Positions 1 through 9,233 of a DNA stretch of 64,000 bases are shown one piece after another. Source of the DNA: an uncultured Spirochaetia bacterium (GTDB taxonomy: Bacteria; Spirochaetota; Spirochaetia; SZUA-6; Bin103); contig CATQHW010000001.1 of the NCBI GenBank assembly GCA_958296075.1, positions 1-64,000 on the forward strand. The letters are read 5' to 3'. A program made the position numbers and the translations under genes. Each line of letters begins with the position of its first letter. Within the stretch, counting starts at the first letter, position 1. Below the pieces are notes generated by a model. The model saw only the letters and a list, made by a program, of their open reading frames with translations. It ran no database searches and had not been told where the DNA came from.

Positions 1-892
1 AAGTATCGGGAGCGCTACCTGCTCCTGATCCCGGCGCTGCTGCTGTTCGTGGTGTTCCGCTACGTGCCGATGGCCGGCATCGTACTGGCCTGGAAGCAGT
101 TCAACGTCACCCTGGGCCTGTTCGGCAGCCCGTGGGCGGGCTGGAAATACTTCGACCGCCTGCTGGCTTGCCCCCGACTTCTTCCGCGTGCTGCGCAACA
201 CGCTCTTCATCAACGGCGTGCTGCGCATGGGCATCGCCTTCTTCATGCCGATCGTCTTCGCGCTGCTGTTGAACGAAATCAGACACCTGCGCTTCAAGCG
301 CGTCGTGCAGACGATCAGCTACCTGCCGCACTTCCTGTCGTGGGTGGTGGTGGCCAGCATGATCCGGCCGCTGACCGCCAGCAACGGCCCGCTCAACCTG
401 CTGGTCGAGGCGCTCGGCGGCGGGGGGCCGATCCTGTTCCTGCAGCGCTCGGACTGGTTTCTGGGCATCGTCCTGGCGTCCGACGTCTGGAAGGGGATCG
501 GCTGGGGGTCGATCATCTACCTGGCGGCGATCAGCGGCATCGATCCGAGCCTCTACGAGTCGGCGGAGATCGACGGCGCGGGGCGCGTCCAGAAGATGCG
601 CCACATCACCCTGCCATCCATCACCTTCGTGATCGTCATTCTGTTCCTGCTGCAGCTCGGCAATATCCTGGAGCACGGCTTCGATCAGATATTCAACCTC
701 TACAACCCGTTGGTGTACGACTTCGGTGACATCCTTGGCACCTACATCTACCGTATGGGGCTGGAGGAGTTCCGCTACAGCTTCGCCGCTGCCGCCGGCC
801 TGTTCCAGAACCTGGTCGGGCTGGCCGCGCTGGTGGCCGCCAACCTGTTCGTCAAGCGCCTGGGGCAGGCCGGCGCGTACTCGCTCACGTGA
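1..892 (+). CDS. ABC sugar transporter permease, LplB-like, 5'-partial and frameshifted
   Basis: Inner-membrane permease of a carbohydrate-type ABC importer. The reading frame open at base 1 gives a first membrane segment (LLLIPALLLFVVF, then RYVPMAGIVLAWK) typical of LplB/YtcO permeases. The remainder, from about 170 to 892, is in the next frame and carries the partner-binding loop ESAEIDGAGRVQKMRHITLP. The frame changes at the run of five C at 171-175; removing one C restores a continuous A-C-P-D-F-F-R-V-L-R reading typical of the family. The gene therefore has a +1 slip, genuine or an assembly error. The 5' end lies outside the window. The stop overlaps the next permease start (GTGA), so the two are co-translated. 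Confidence 0.85.
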
Positions 893-1797
893 CCCGGGCG
901 GAGCCGGCGGCTGCCTCCGCGCGCCGCCGCTCGCTGGCGGACGGTGCGATCGATGCCCTTGCCTACACGGTGATGGCGCTGTTCGCGCTCTCGATCCTCT
1001 ACCCGTTCTGGTCGATGCTGGTCGATTCTTTCAACACGCCGGCCGCCTCGGTGCAGGATCGCATCAAGCTGTGGCCGCGGCAGGCGACGCTGCTCAACTA
1101 CCAGCAGGTGTTCGGCAACGCGATCCTGGGCACCTCTTATCTGAACTCGATGTTCAAGACGGCGGCCGGCACCGCGGTGATCCTGCTGGTCAGCTTCACC
1201 GCCGCCTTCGGGCTTGCCGACCGCACGCTGCCGGGGATCAAGGCGATCACCTTCTTCATCGTCTTCACCATGTTCTTCTCCGGCGGTCTGATCCCGACGT
1301 TCCTCTGGTACAAGCAGCTCGGCCTGCTCAACACCCGCGTCGCCTGGATCCTGCACTTGGCGGCCAGCGCCTACTACATCATCATCATGCGCAACTTCTT
1401 CCGCGAGATCCCCGCCGAGATGACCGAGAGCGCGACCATCGACGGCGCCGGCCTCACGCAGGTGCTGTTCCGCATCATCGTGCCGCTGTCGACCCCGGTC
1501 GTGGCGACCGTAGCGCTGTGGGCGGCGGTGGCGCACTGGAACGACTGGTTCTTTCCCCTGGTGTTCACGCCGCGCCGCGATCTGACCGTCCTGCAGGTGC
1601 TGCTGCGCCGGGTGCTGATCGAAAATCAGGTGACCTCGGAGCTGGAGCTGCTGACCGATCTGGACATCCGCAACATCACCGCCGAAACGGTCAAGGCGGC
1701 GCTCCTGTTCGTGTCGATCGGGCCGATCGTGCTGGTCTACCCGTTCATCCAGCGCTACTTCGTGAAGGGCATCATGCTCGGCTCGGTAAAGGGCTGA
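889..1797 (+). CDS. ABC sugar transporter permease, LplC/YtcP-like
   Basis: Second permease of the importer, 302 residues, about six membrane segments. It starts at GTG overlapping the upstream stop by four bases. The EAA-type loop that contacts the ATPase is visible (ESATIDGAGLTQVLFRIIVP), and the C-terminus has the usual YPFIQRYFVKGIMLGSVKG ending of this family. No ATPase gene lies beside the cassette, which is normal for LplB/LplC importers that share a common MsmX-like ATPase encoded elsewhere. The binding protein follows 58 bases downstream. Substrate cannot be told from the sequence; the neighbouring sialidase-like and dioxygenase genes hint at a glycan-derived compound. Confidence 0.92.
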   Translation: MTRAEPAAASARRRSLADGAIDALAYTVMALFALSILYPFWSMLVDSFNTPAASVQDRIKLWPRQATLLNYQQVFGNAILGTSYLNSMFKTAAGTAVILLVSFTAAFGLADRTLPGIKAITFFIVFTMFFSGGLIPTFLWYKQLGLLNTRVAWILHLAASAYYIIIMRNFFREIPAEMTESATIDGAGLTQVLFRIIVPLSTPVVATVALWAAVAHWNDWFFPLVFTPRRDLTVLQVLLRRVLIENQVTSELELLTDLDIRNITAETVKAALLFVSIGPIVLVYPFIQRYFVKGIMLGSVKG

Positions 1798-1855
1798 CGG
1801 AAGACGACTTTCTGATACGATGGCGCAACGATTCCCGATCGGAGGAGAGACGGAG

Positions 1856-3442
1856 ATGATGAGAGAGACGACGAGGACCGCGCTGCGGCGGTCGGCCGCG
1901 GCGCTGGTGCTGCTCACCGCGGCAGCCGCGGCGTTCGGCGCCGCCGAATCGGAGGCTGCCGCCGACGAGAAGCTGACGATCACGTTGATCCCGTTCACGC
2001 CGCGCGGCACGACGCTGGGTCCCGACACCTGGACCGAGCTCTACCTCGAAGAGCGGTACGGCGTGAACCTGGAGCCGTGGTACGACATCGACGTGTACGA
2101 CACGGCGGCCATTCAGGTCCGTCTGGCGACAGGAGACCTGCCGAACCTGGGCGCCTGTCACGCATCGCTCGGCGAGTGCGCCGACACCGGCATGATCCGG
2201 CCGGTGCCCCGCGAGCTGATCATGGAGCACATGCCCAACTGGATGCGGTGGCAGGAGCACTACACCGGCGACGCGAAGTGGGAGCGAACCTCAGTCGACG
2301 GCGTCAACTACGCGATCCCGACCGCCCTGTCGATGGCATCGACCGGACAGGTCATGGGCTTTCGCGCCGACTGGATGCGCGCCGTGGGCTACGAGCCCGA
2401 GCCGGTGCCCGACCGCGAGTTCTTCCGCGGTCCGGACAGCATCGCGGAGATCGAGGAGCTGCTGCTCAAGTTCCGCAACGCCGACCCGGACGGCAACGGC
2501 CGCAAGGACTCCTACGGCTACATGGTGTGGAAGAACAACGCGGACTTTCAGCGCACGGTCCTGCCGAACGTGTTCGGCTCCTTCGGCATCCAGTTGCATG
2601 CCTGGGACGTGCGCGACGGCGCCGGCTACTACTCGCTGGTGGATCCCCACTACCGGGACGCGCTGATCTACGTCAACACCTGGTGGGAGCAGGAGATCAT
2701 CCATCCCGACACGCCGACCGCCGTACGCGCCGACGTGGTGCGGGCCATGGCCAACGGCGAGTTCGGGGCCTGGTCGGAGCTGGACGCCTGGCAGTCCCAG
2801 TACGGGGCGGGCCCGTGGGGAGCGCTGCGCGAGACCCATCCCGATGCCGACATCGCCTACTCGATCACCCCGGTGGGACCCACCGGCGGCCGCGGCACCT
2901 GGTATCGCAACCCCAACTGGAGCCCGATCGCGATCGGAGCTGACACCAGCGACGAAGTCTTGATCAAGATCATGCAGATCCTGGAAGACCAGTTCTCGGA
3001 CGCGGAGGCGTACGCGCGTGTCTTCTATGGCGGCGAACAGGGCGAGACGTGGCAGATCGACGAGAACGGCTACCACGTGGCCATCCCGGGGACGGGTTCG
3101 GCCAAGGACGGCCCCTCCGGTGCGCTGCTCGGCGTGCGCATGATCAGCCCCGCGCACATCGTGCCGCCGGTCGACAAGGTCTACATCGCGCCGAACCGCC
3201 ACGCGCTGCAGTCCTGGATCGAGGCCAATCAGACGCCCGGTCCCGGGATAGGCTTCCAGCCGAACTGGAACGAAGACGAGCGCGCCCTGGCCGGCAACCT
3301 CAAGACGATCGAGCAGGAGTTCGCCTGGAAGGCGATCACCGGCGCGATCGACGTTGCCGCTGCGTGGGACGGCTACGTCCAGGACATGATGAACGCCGGC
3401 TTGGAGCGGCTCCTGGAGTCGCTGGCCAGGTCCGGCATGTAG
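1856..3442 (+). CDS. extracellular solute-binding protein of sugar ABC importer
   Basis: Secreted binding protein of about 528 residues, the usual size for YtcQ/LplA-type proteins paired with LplB/LplC permeases. I chose ATG 1856 (ATG 1859 is also possible) because GGAGGAGA at 1841-1848 is well placed; an in-frame ATG at 1820 has no such site. The N-terminus has two arginine clusters, a hydrophobic AALVLLTAAAAAFGA stretch and a small-residue cleavage region before an acidic mature start, a signal peptide without an obvious lipobox cysteine. The mature protein is rich in aromatic residues, as expected of a carbohydrate binder. A strong hairpin follows 40 bases after the stop. Confidence 0.9.
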   Translation: MMRETTRTALRRSAAALVLLTAAAAAFGAAESEAAADEKLTITLIPFTPRGTTLGPDTWTELYLEERYGVNLEPWYDIDVYDTAAIQVRLATGDLPNLGACHASLGECADTGMIRPVPRELIMEHMPNWMRWQEHYTGDAKWERTSVDGVNYAIPTALSMASTGQVMGFRADWMRAVGYEPEPVPDREFFRGPDSIAEIEELLLKFRNADPDGNGRKDSYGYMVWKNNADFQRTVLPNVFGSFGIQLHAWDVRDGAGYYSLVDPHYRDALIYVNTWWEQEIIHPDTPTAVRADVVRAMANGEFGAWSELDAWQSQYGAGPWGALRETHPDADIAYSITPVGPTGGRGTWYRNPNWSPIAIGADTSDEVLIKIMQILEDQFSDAEAYARVFYGGEQGETWQIDENGYHVAIPGTGSAKDGPSGALLGVRMISPAHIVPPVDKVYIAPNRHALQSWIEANQTPGPGIGFQPNWNEDERALAGNLKTIEQEFAWKAITGAIDVAAAWDGYVQDMMNAGLERLLESLARSGM

Positions 3443-3481
3443 GCAGGGCGTCATGCCGGTACCGGCCGCAGCGCCGCGTCA

Positions 3482-3515
3482 CCGGGAGGTTGTCGGAGCG
3501 CCGACAACCTCCCGG
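3482..3515 (+). promoter_or_regulatory. perfect 15-bp hairpin after binding-protein gene
   Basis: Bases 3482-3496 are exactly complementary to 3501-3515 with a four-base AGCG loop. There is no T-run after it, so it is a poor classical terminator; it more likely protects the 3' end of the binding-protein message or attenuates read-through into the dioxygenase gene. It lies inside the open frame upstream of the dioxygenase and supports the later GTG 3540 start for that gene. Confidence 0.75.
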
Positions 3516-3539
3516 GAAGGTCAGGATGGGCGAGAAGCG

Positions 3540-4454
3540 GTGTCGAAGGCGGCGCTTCTCGCGCGCTATGAGCGCCAGGGATACGTCATCGTGCCCGGCG
3601 CCGTATCCGAGGCGGTGCTCCGGCCGGCCACCGGGCTGCTGGAACAGGCGGTCGGCGATCTGGCCGAGCGCCTCCTGCGCGCAGGGAGCATCGCCGACGC
3701 CTGCCGCGACAGCCCACTCCTCACGCGGCTCGCCGACCTGGACCCGACCGGACGGCTCGATCTGCCGACCGGCTGGGGCCGGCTGGCCAGGACCGAGGAG
3801 TTCTTCCGCATCGCCACCTGCCCGGCGGTGCTCGACGTGCTGGAAGCCCTCCTGGGTCCGGAGATCACCTATCTGTGGAGCTTCCATGTCCGCTGCAAGC
3901 TGCCGCAGACGTTCGCCGGCAACCGTCTGCGCCACCTGCACTGGCACCAGGACGCGCAGTACTTCAACAGCGCCACGCGCATCCCCACGCACCGGCTGCA
4001 CATCATCACCGTGTGGGTGCCGCTGGTCGACGTGGACGAGCGCAACGGCTGCCTGTGGGTGATCCCGGGGAGCCACCGTTGGGGCCTGCAGGACGGCGCC
4101 CGCGACGAGGAGGGCAACATGCGCAGCGCTCGGGAGGTCATCGAGCGCGGCACGCCGGAGCCGCTGGTCCTGCGCCGCGGCGACTTGGCGGTGTTCTCCA
4201 ACCTCACCTACCACTGCAGCGAGCTGAACCGCACCCGCACGGTGCGCTGGAACGTCGACCTGCGCTACCTGCCCACACCCGCCACGGAATCGACCGCAGA
4301 GACCGACCGGCTGGCCCGCGACTACCTGCGCGAGTTCGGCGACACCGAAGGCCGGCTGCGACCGTTCCCGGTGCGCAGCGCCGACCCGCGGACGGTGCCC
4401 GCATCGTGGAGCGACCACGTCACCCGCTATCAACAGGGAAAGATGGACCCATGA
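3540..4454 (+). CDS. phytanoyl-CoA dioxygenase family protein
   Basis: Iron(II)/2-oxoglutarate-dependent oxygenase of the PhyH family, about 304 residues from GTG 3540. The frame is open further upstream to 3453 but that extension would read through a perfect hairpin, so the GTG is preferred. The metal triad is visible: H136-Q-D138 in LHWHQDAQYFN and a distal H225 in YHCSELN, followed by an arginine-rich strand (VRWNVDLRYLP) that would hold 2-oxoglutarate. The motif RNGCLWVIPGSHRWGL is characteristic of the family. Its stop overlaps the next gene start (ATGA). The substrate is unknown; bacterial members hydroxylate diverse small molecules. Confidence 0.88.
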   Translation: MSKAALLARYERQGYVIVPGAVSEAVLRPATGLLEQAVGDLAERLLRAGSIADACRDSPLLTRLADLDPTGRLDLPTGWGRLARTEEFFRIATCPAVLDVLEALLGPEITYLWSFHVRCKLPQTFAGNRLRHLHWHQDAQYFNSATRIPTHRLHIITVWVPLVDVDERNGCLWVIPGSHRWGLQDGARDEEGNMRSAREVIERGTPEPLVLRRGDLAVFSNLTYHCSELNRTRTVRWNVDLRYLPTPATESTAETDRLARDYLREFGDTEGRLRPFPVRSADPRTVPASWSDHVTRYQQGKMDP

Positions 4455-5590
4455 CCGATTCGGCCCAGAGCCTCCGGTCGGCCCTGCCGATACCGTCGAT
4501 CGACCTGTCCGCCGAATCCGACCGGCACGTGATCGTCGCCGCCGGCACCGCGGAGACCTACTACTGCAGCCCCACCACCGTACTGATGCCGGACGGCAGG
4601 ACCATGTTCTGCGCGTTCAGCTACGAGCACGGCGGGCGCTGCGGGCCATTGAAGAAGAGCACCGACGGCGGGCTGACCTGGAACGGGCTGCTGCCGGTGC
4701 CCGGCAACTGGGGCACGGTCCAGAACTGCCCCGCCATCTACCGGCTCGCCGATCCGCAGGGAACCGCCCGCCTGCTGGTGTTCGCCGGGCGCGCCGGCAG
4801 GCAGCTTCGCGCCGGGCCCGAGAACACGATGCACCAGGCGCACTCGGAGGACGACGGCCGCACCTGGACGCCGATGGCATCCAACGGCCTGGAGTGCGTG
4901 ATGCCGTTCTGCTCGATCGTGCCGATCGAAGGCGGCGCGCGCCTGCTGGGGATCACCAACATCCGGCGCGACGAGGACCCGAACGACCGCAAGCCCATGA
5001 CGCCGGGCGGACACGTCGGCAACCGCATCGCCCAGAGCATCTCCGAGGACGGCGGACTCACCTGGAGCCGCTGGCGCATCACCCTGGACTGTCCGCCACG
5101 CATCCCGGGCGAACCGGAGCTGATCCGCTCGCCCGACGGCCGAGCGCTCCTCTGCCTGCTGCGCGACAACACCGGCCGCTGGGAGTACACCAGCCGTTCG
5201 CTGTTCATCACCTCCGATGACGACGGCGAAACCTGGTCCGAGCCGCGCGAGCTGCCGCTGGGGCTCACCGGCGACCGGCACCGGCACCGTTACTCCCGCG
5301 ACGGGCGCCTGCTGGTGAGCATGCGCAACACGGCGCCCGATTGCCCCGAACGGGGCGACCTGTCGCTGTGGGTCGGCACGTACGACGACATCCTCGCCGG
5401 GCGTGAAGGGCAGTACCGGGTGCGGTTGCTGGCCAGCCACGCCGGCTCCGACGGCTCGTACTCCTCGATCGAGCGGTTGCCCGACGACACCTTCGTGGTC
5501 GCCGCGTACGTCAAGTATCGGCCCGGCGCCGAGCGGCAGTCGATCGTCAGCGTGCGCTTCAAGCTGGCCGAACTGGACCTCCGCCTCTGA
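4451..5590 (+). CDS. sialidase-like (BNR/Asp-box) beta-propeller protein
   Basis: About 379 residues, starting at ATG 4451 inside the stop of the dioxygenase gene. At least four Asp-box motifs (S/T-x-D-x-G-x-T-W) are visible: KSTDGGLTW, HSEDDGRTW, ISEDGGLTW and TSDDDGETW. These place it in the six-bladed sialidase superfamily. No signal peptide is seen, so it may be cytoplasmic and act on imported oligosaccharides. An arginine-bearing region (PGEPELIRSPDG, RHRYSRDGR) could form part of a carboxylate-binding site, but the full sialidase catalytic set cannot be assigned by eye. It closes the importer-dioxygenase cluster. Confidence 0.82.
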   Translation: MTDSAQSLRSALPIPSIDLSAESDRHVIVAAGTAETYYCSPTTVLMPDGRTMFCAFSYEHGGRCGPLKKSTDGGLTWNGLLPVPGNWGTVQNCPAIYRLADPQGTARLLVFAGRAGRQLRAGPENTMHQAHSEDDGRTWTPMASNGLECVMPFCSIVPIEGGARLLGITNIRRDEDPNDRKPMTPGGHVGNRIAQSISEDGGLTWSRWRITLDCPPRIPGEPELIRSPDGRALLCLLRDNTGRWEYTSRSLFITSDDDGETWSEPRELPLGLTGDRHRHRYSRDGRLLVSMRNTAPDCPERGDLSLWVGTYDDILAGREGQYRVRLLASHAGSDGSYSSIERLPDDTFVVAAYVKYRPGAERQSIVSVRFKLAELDLRL

Positions 5591-5650
5591 ACCTCGTTTC
5601 GGCGAACCGCCAAGCTGTCGACAGGCGTCGCGGTCACCGCCATCCGGCCC

Positions 5651-6826
5651 CTACAGGGTACCCACGATAGCCTGTGCCCGGCTCAATCGCTTCTCTACAT
5701 TGGCCGTTCGCGTCGTTCCTACGCCTGCGGCGGCGGCGAACGCCTCATCCACTGCGAGAGCACGGATTCTTTCCGCGTCGATCATGCCGTCGATCAGCCG
5801 GTTTTCCACGAAAGCCCGTTTCCCCGATCCGGCAAATACCGCCTCATAAAGCGCGATATTGAATCGATTGTTGTTCTTGTTGATGAAGGCGTCAGTCGGT
5901 AGCTCCCCACATGCGCGCAGAAAAGAATCGAACAGTTGTTCCAGGTACTCGTTTTGCTCAGAGCTGTTCGTCTTGCACTTCTGCGAAAATCGATTCAGGA
6001 ACCTGACCATGGAAGGCGCATAGTGAGCGCCGTCCACGAGCATGGCGAACCCCCGGAGCAGAATCTCGATGTCCTTCATGTGCAGATCAGGAGTCGACGA
6101 TCCCATCAGCTCTCTCCACGTCGGGTTTTCGGCATTGATCCTGTAGAGCATCGTGTAGAACTCCGAGTGGTACATGCTGGTGCGGATCTCCTGCGGCCGC
6201 AAGTTGACGCCCCCCGAGTTGAGGCGGTTGAAGACCTCGAACATCGACGAGTCATCATCCGATGGCGAGTTCTGTTTGACGACGATATTTCGGATCGGGC
6301 GCAGGTTGAACTGAATCTGGTATTCGCCGAGTGTGGAGTAGTTCAAACCCTTGAACTTGTTTTTGTGGTCCGGGAGGCTTTCGGACAATTGCAGGTTGAA
6401 TGCCTGGAAATAGTTGTCATCGTGCAGAAAACGATCCGGCATACCGCCTTCGCTGTCAAAGATTCGACGGATCTCAGCTCGTTTCTCCTTGCGCGGAAAG
6501 CGTTGCCTGATGAAGTAGTAGATCGACATCAGCCGCTGTTGGCCGTCGATCACGAGAAACCTGTTGCGCTCCTGTTCGTAGAGAAAAAGTTGTGGTACGG
6601 GAAGACCCAGTATCAACGATTCGATCAGCCTGGACGCGCGCCCCATGTCCCACACGAAGTTGCGCTGAAAACCCGGAATGCGCACCGATCCGGAGTCCAC
6701 GAAGCTACCTAACGTCATCACGTTGAAGTCGTTGGGGGATGCCGTTATGTCATACTCTTCGATCTGCGATTCGTCCCTGCCCTCCGCGTAGTCGTCATAC
6801 CAGTCCGTTCGTCCGTTCTCATTCAT
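5651..6826 (-). CDS. DUF262 (GmrS-like / ParB-Srx-fold) protein
   Basis: About 391 residues from ATG 6826, chosen over the longer open frame (to 6931) because it has a GGAG site about nine bases upstream and avoids overlapping the preceding gene. The N-terminal half carries the DUF262 signatures RIPGFQRNFVWD, LPVPQLFLYEQ and VIDGQQRLMSIYYF; the DGQQR motif is the nucleotide-handling site shared with GmrS and BrxU. The GmrD-like DUF1524 half (HNH nuclease) is absent, so this is a stand-alone DUF262 protein. It follows the GH3 gene by 14 bases on the same strand, an unusual partner. It is visibly less GC-rich than its neighbours, a sign of recent acquisition. Confidence 0.85.
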   Translation of the reverse strand: MNENGRTDWYDDYAEGRDESQIEEYDITASPNDFNVMTLGSFVDSGSVRIPGFQRNFVWDMGRASRLIESLILGLPVPQLFLYEQERNRFLVIDGQQRLMSIYYFIRQRFPRKEKRAEIRRIFDSEGGMPDRFLHDDNYFQAFNLQLSESLPDHKNKFKGLNYSTLGEYQIQFNLRPIRNIVVKQNSPSDDDSSMFEVFNRLNSGGVNLRPQEIRTSMYHSEFYTMLYRINAENPTWRELMGSSTPDLHMKDIEILLRGFAMLVDGAHYAPSMVRFLNRFSQKCKTNSSEQNEYLEQLFDSFLRACGELPTDAFINKNNNRFNIALYEAVFAGSGKRAFVENRLIDGMIDAERIRALAVDEAFAAAAGVGTTRTANVEKRLSRAQAIVGTL

Positions 6827-6840
6827 GTGCAATTGCTCCG

Positions 6841-9177
6841 CTACTTCCGCACCGTCAGAGTGCCGGTCAGGAGATCGTGTTCGGCGTCGCGGCCGATCAT
6901 CGCCGTGAACTCGCCTGGCTCGACGATCCACTCGCCGTCGAGTCCGTGGAAGGCCAGTTCGTGCGGTCCGAGCGGCATGCGCGCCGTGCCGGTCTGGCCC
7001 GGTTGCAGCCGCAGTCGCTGGAAGCCACGCAACAGCTTATACGGCCGAGCCACCGAGCTCACCTCGTCCCGGACGTAGAGTTGCACCACCTCGTCGCCGG
7101 CGACCGCGCCGCGGTTGGTGACGTCCACCGACACCGTCGCCGTCTGATCGGGGGAGATGACGGCCGGCTCGACGCGCAGGTTCGCGTACTCGAAGCGGGT
7201 GTAGCTCAGCCCGTAGCCGAACGGATAACGCGGCCCGGTCGGCAGGTCGACGTAGCCGGGCCGCCCCTGGCGAATCCAGCGGTAGTAGTGCACGGGGACC
7301 TGTCCCACGTGGCGCGGCACCGACACGGTGAGCCGGCCGCCCGGGTTGTGGAGGCCGTAGAGCACCTCGGCCACCGCCGTGCCGCCCGCCTCTCCGGGGT
7401 AGCCGGCGTCGACGATCGCGTCGGCGTGCTCGGCGATCCATTCGATGGTCATGGTCCGGCCGTGCACCAGCACCACCACCAGTGGCACGCCGGTCTCACG
7501 CAGCGCCGCCAGCAACTCCAATTGCAGGCCGAGCAGATCGAGCGTCGCGCGGTCGGAACTCTCCCCGCACTCGGACTCGGCGCTGCGGCGGCCGGTCCAC
7601 GGCCCGTTCTCCTCCACGTACTCGCCCGCGCTGGAGCCGCCCACGACCGCGACCACCACGTCGGCGCCCTGCGCGGCCTCCACCGCCGCCGCCAATCCCG
7701 AACGATCGAGCGACCGGATGCCGCAGCCGCGCGCGTAATGGACGCGCGTGCCCGCCGGAGCCAGGCGTTCGATGCCCTGCAGGATGGTCGTGACCGTCTC
7801 CGGCGGATGCGGCGGGCACAGGTCGCCGATCTGCGCGATCTCGTCATGGGCGTTGGGGCCGACCACCGCGATGGTACGCAGCCCGGCGCGGAGCGGCAGC
7901 GTGCCGCGGTCGTTCTTGAGCAGCACGATGCCCGCTCGCGCCGCCTCATGCGCCAGTTCGAGGTGGGCAGCGGAGCGCGACGCCGAGGAGGCCGCGGCGC
8001 GATCGACCGCTGGATCTTCGAACAGCCCGAGCCGGAACTTGACGCGCAGCACGCGGCGCACGGCGCGGTCGATGTCCTCCGTTTCGATCAATCCCGCGTC
8101 GAGCGCATCCGGCAGGACGCCGAAATTGGCGCGGCCGCGGTCGCCGTGGTCCCGCTCGTCGATGACGCCGTCCGGTTCCGCCTGATCGGTGCCGGCCCGC
8201 AGTGCCAGGGCCGCGGCCTGGACCCGGTCGCCGGCGACCCGGCACTCGATGATGAACCGCACCGCCCAGGAGTCGGTCATGGTGAAGCCGTCGAACCCCC
8301 ACCGCTCGCGGAGCAGCTCGGTCAGGAGGTGGCGGCTGGCTGCCGCCGGCACCCGGTCGTAGGTGGCGAACTCGACCATCACCGCCTGCGCGCCGGCGCG
8401 CACGGCCTCGCGCCACGGCCACAGCCCCACCTCCTGGAAGTCGTGGCTGCCGCGGCTCATGTCGGAGAAGTCCAGCCCGCCGTCGAAGTCGCCTGCGCCG
8501 GGGTAGCAGCGCAGCATCGCCGCCATGGTGCGGTCCGAGCGCAGGGTCTCGCCCTGCAGGCCGCGGACGAACTGAACGCCCAGCTCGCCGACCAGATAGG
8601 GGTCCTCGCCGTAGTTCTCCTCGCTGCGACCCAGGCGCGGATCGCGGATCACGTCCAGGTCCGGCGCGAAGTTGACCGTCTCGCCGCGGCTGCGCGATTC
8701 GGCGGCGATGGCGCCGGCCACGCGGCGGATCAGGCGGCGGTCCCAGGTGCAGCCCATGTTGCGCACCGCCGGGAAGATGGTGGCCTGCGCGCCGAGGTGG
8801 CAGCGGCTGTTGTCGTTGCTGATCAGCACCGGGATCCCCAGCCGCGTCCGCTCGCGCACGAAGCGGTGCACCTGATTGACCAGGTCGGCGCACTCCTCCG
8901 GGCGCAGCGCGGCTTCCGGGTCGACGCCGATGAACGGGTCGGCGCGCAGGAGCAGGCCGATCTTGCCGATGGGCGGGTCTGCGAGCAGCCGGACGAGGGT
9001 ATCGCCCATCTCCACGCCGCGATCGGTCCGCTGGTACAGCCAGTCCGGCCGGCCGATGTCGGCGCGGAGCTGCATCACCTTCTCCTCGAGCGTCATGCGC
9101 CCCAGGAGGTCCTCGACCCGCGCCTCCACCGGAAGGGCCGCGTCACGGTATGGCGGAGACGATTGCAATTTGCTCAT
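6841..9177 (-). CDS. glycoside hydrolase family 3 beta-glucosidase
   Basis: 778 residues, normal for a three-domain GH3 enzyme. The N-terminal barrel holds the expected features (MTLEEKVMQL near residue 28; nucleophile Asp302 in FTMTDSWAV). A C-terminal alpha/beta sandwich (VVGPNAHDEIAQIGD; GEYVEENGPWTGR region) is followed by a fibronectin-III-like domain (YPFGYGLSYTRFEY, PYKLLRGFQRL). It cleaves terminal beta-linked glucose or xylose from oligosaccharides. No signal peptide is evident, suggesting intracellular action after import. It is divergent from the propeller gene at 9234, with a 56-bp shared regulatory gap. Confidence 0.93.
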   Translation of the reverse strand: MSKLQSSPPYRDAALPVEARVEDLLGRMTLEEKVMQLRADIGRPDWLYQRTDRGVEMGDTLVRLLADPPIGKIGLLLRADPFIGVDPEAALRPEECADLVNQVHRFVRERTRLGIPVLISNDNSRCHLGAQATIFPAVRNMGCTWDRRLIRRVAGAIAAESRSRGETVNFAPDLDVIRDPRLGRSEENYGEDPYLVGELGVQFVRGLQGETLRSDRTMAAMLRCYPGAGDFDGGLDFSDMSRGSHDFQEVGLWPWREAVRAGAQAVMVEFATYDRVPAAASRHLLTELLRERWGFDGFTMTDSWAVRFIIECRVAGDRVQAAALALRAGTDQAEPDGVIDERDHGDRGRANFGVLPDALDAGLIETEDIDRAVRRVLRVKFRLGLFEDPAVDRAAASSASRSAAHLELAHEAARAGIVLLKNDRGTLPLRAGLRTIAVVGPNAHDEIAQIGDLCPPHPPETVTTILQGIERLAPAGTRVHYARGCGIRSLDRSGLAAAVEAAQGADVVVAVVGGSSAGEYVEENGPWTGRRSAESECGESSDRATLDLLGLQLELLAALRETGVPLVVVLVHGRTMTIEWIAEHADAIVDAGYPGEAGGTAVAEVLYGLHNPGGRLTVSVPRHVGQVPVHYYRWIRQGRPGYVDLPTGPRYPFGYGLSYTRFEYANLRVEPAVISPDQTATVSVDVTNRGAVAGDEVVQLYVRDEVSSVARPYKLLRGFQRLRLQPGQTGTARMPLGPHELAFHGLDGEWIVEPGEFTAMIGRDAEHDLLTGTLTVRK

Positions 9178-9182
9178 ACCGT

Positions 9183-9197
9183 GATCATATATTGATC
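9183..9197. promoter_or_regulatory. AT-rich palindrome in divergent promoter gap
   Basis: GATCA-TATAT-TGATC forms 5-bp arms around an AT core, the only AT-rich stretch between two divergent genes (GH3 at 9177 and the propeller gene at 9234). The overlapping TATATT could serve as a -10 box for the plus-strand gene. A LacI- or GntR-type regulator site is possible but unproven. Confidence 0.35.
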
Positions 9198-9233
9198 GCG
9201 TCGCCGAGGATCGCGCGACGAAGGAGGACGGCG

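Noticed and set aside
775..2028. Long minus-strand open frame opposite the importer genes
   Set aside because: Arg/His/Asp-rich antisense shadow of well-recognised permease and binding-protein genes; no motif or ribosome site.
3482..3515. Rho-independent terminator
   Set aside because: No run of T follows the stem; the next gene is in the same direction and close.
6739..9195. 818-residue plus-strand open frame
   Set aside because: Complement of the GH3 gene, composition dominated by Arg/Ala/His, no motif.
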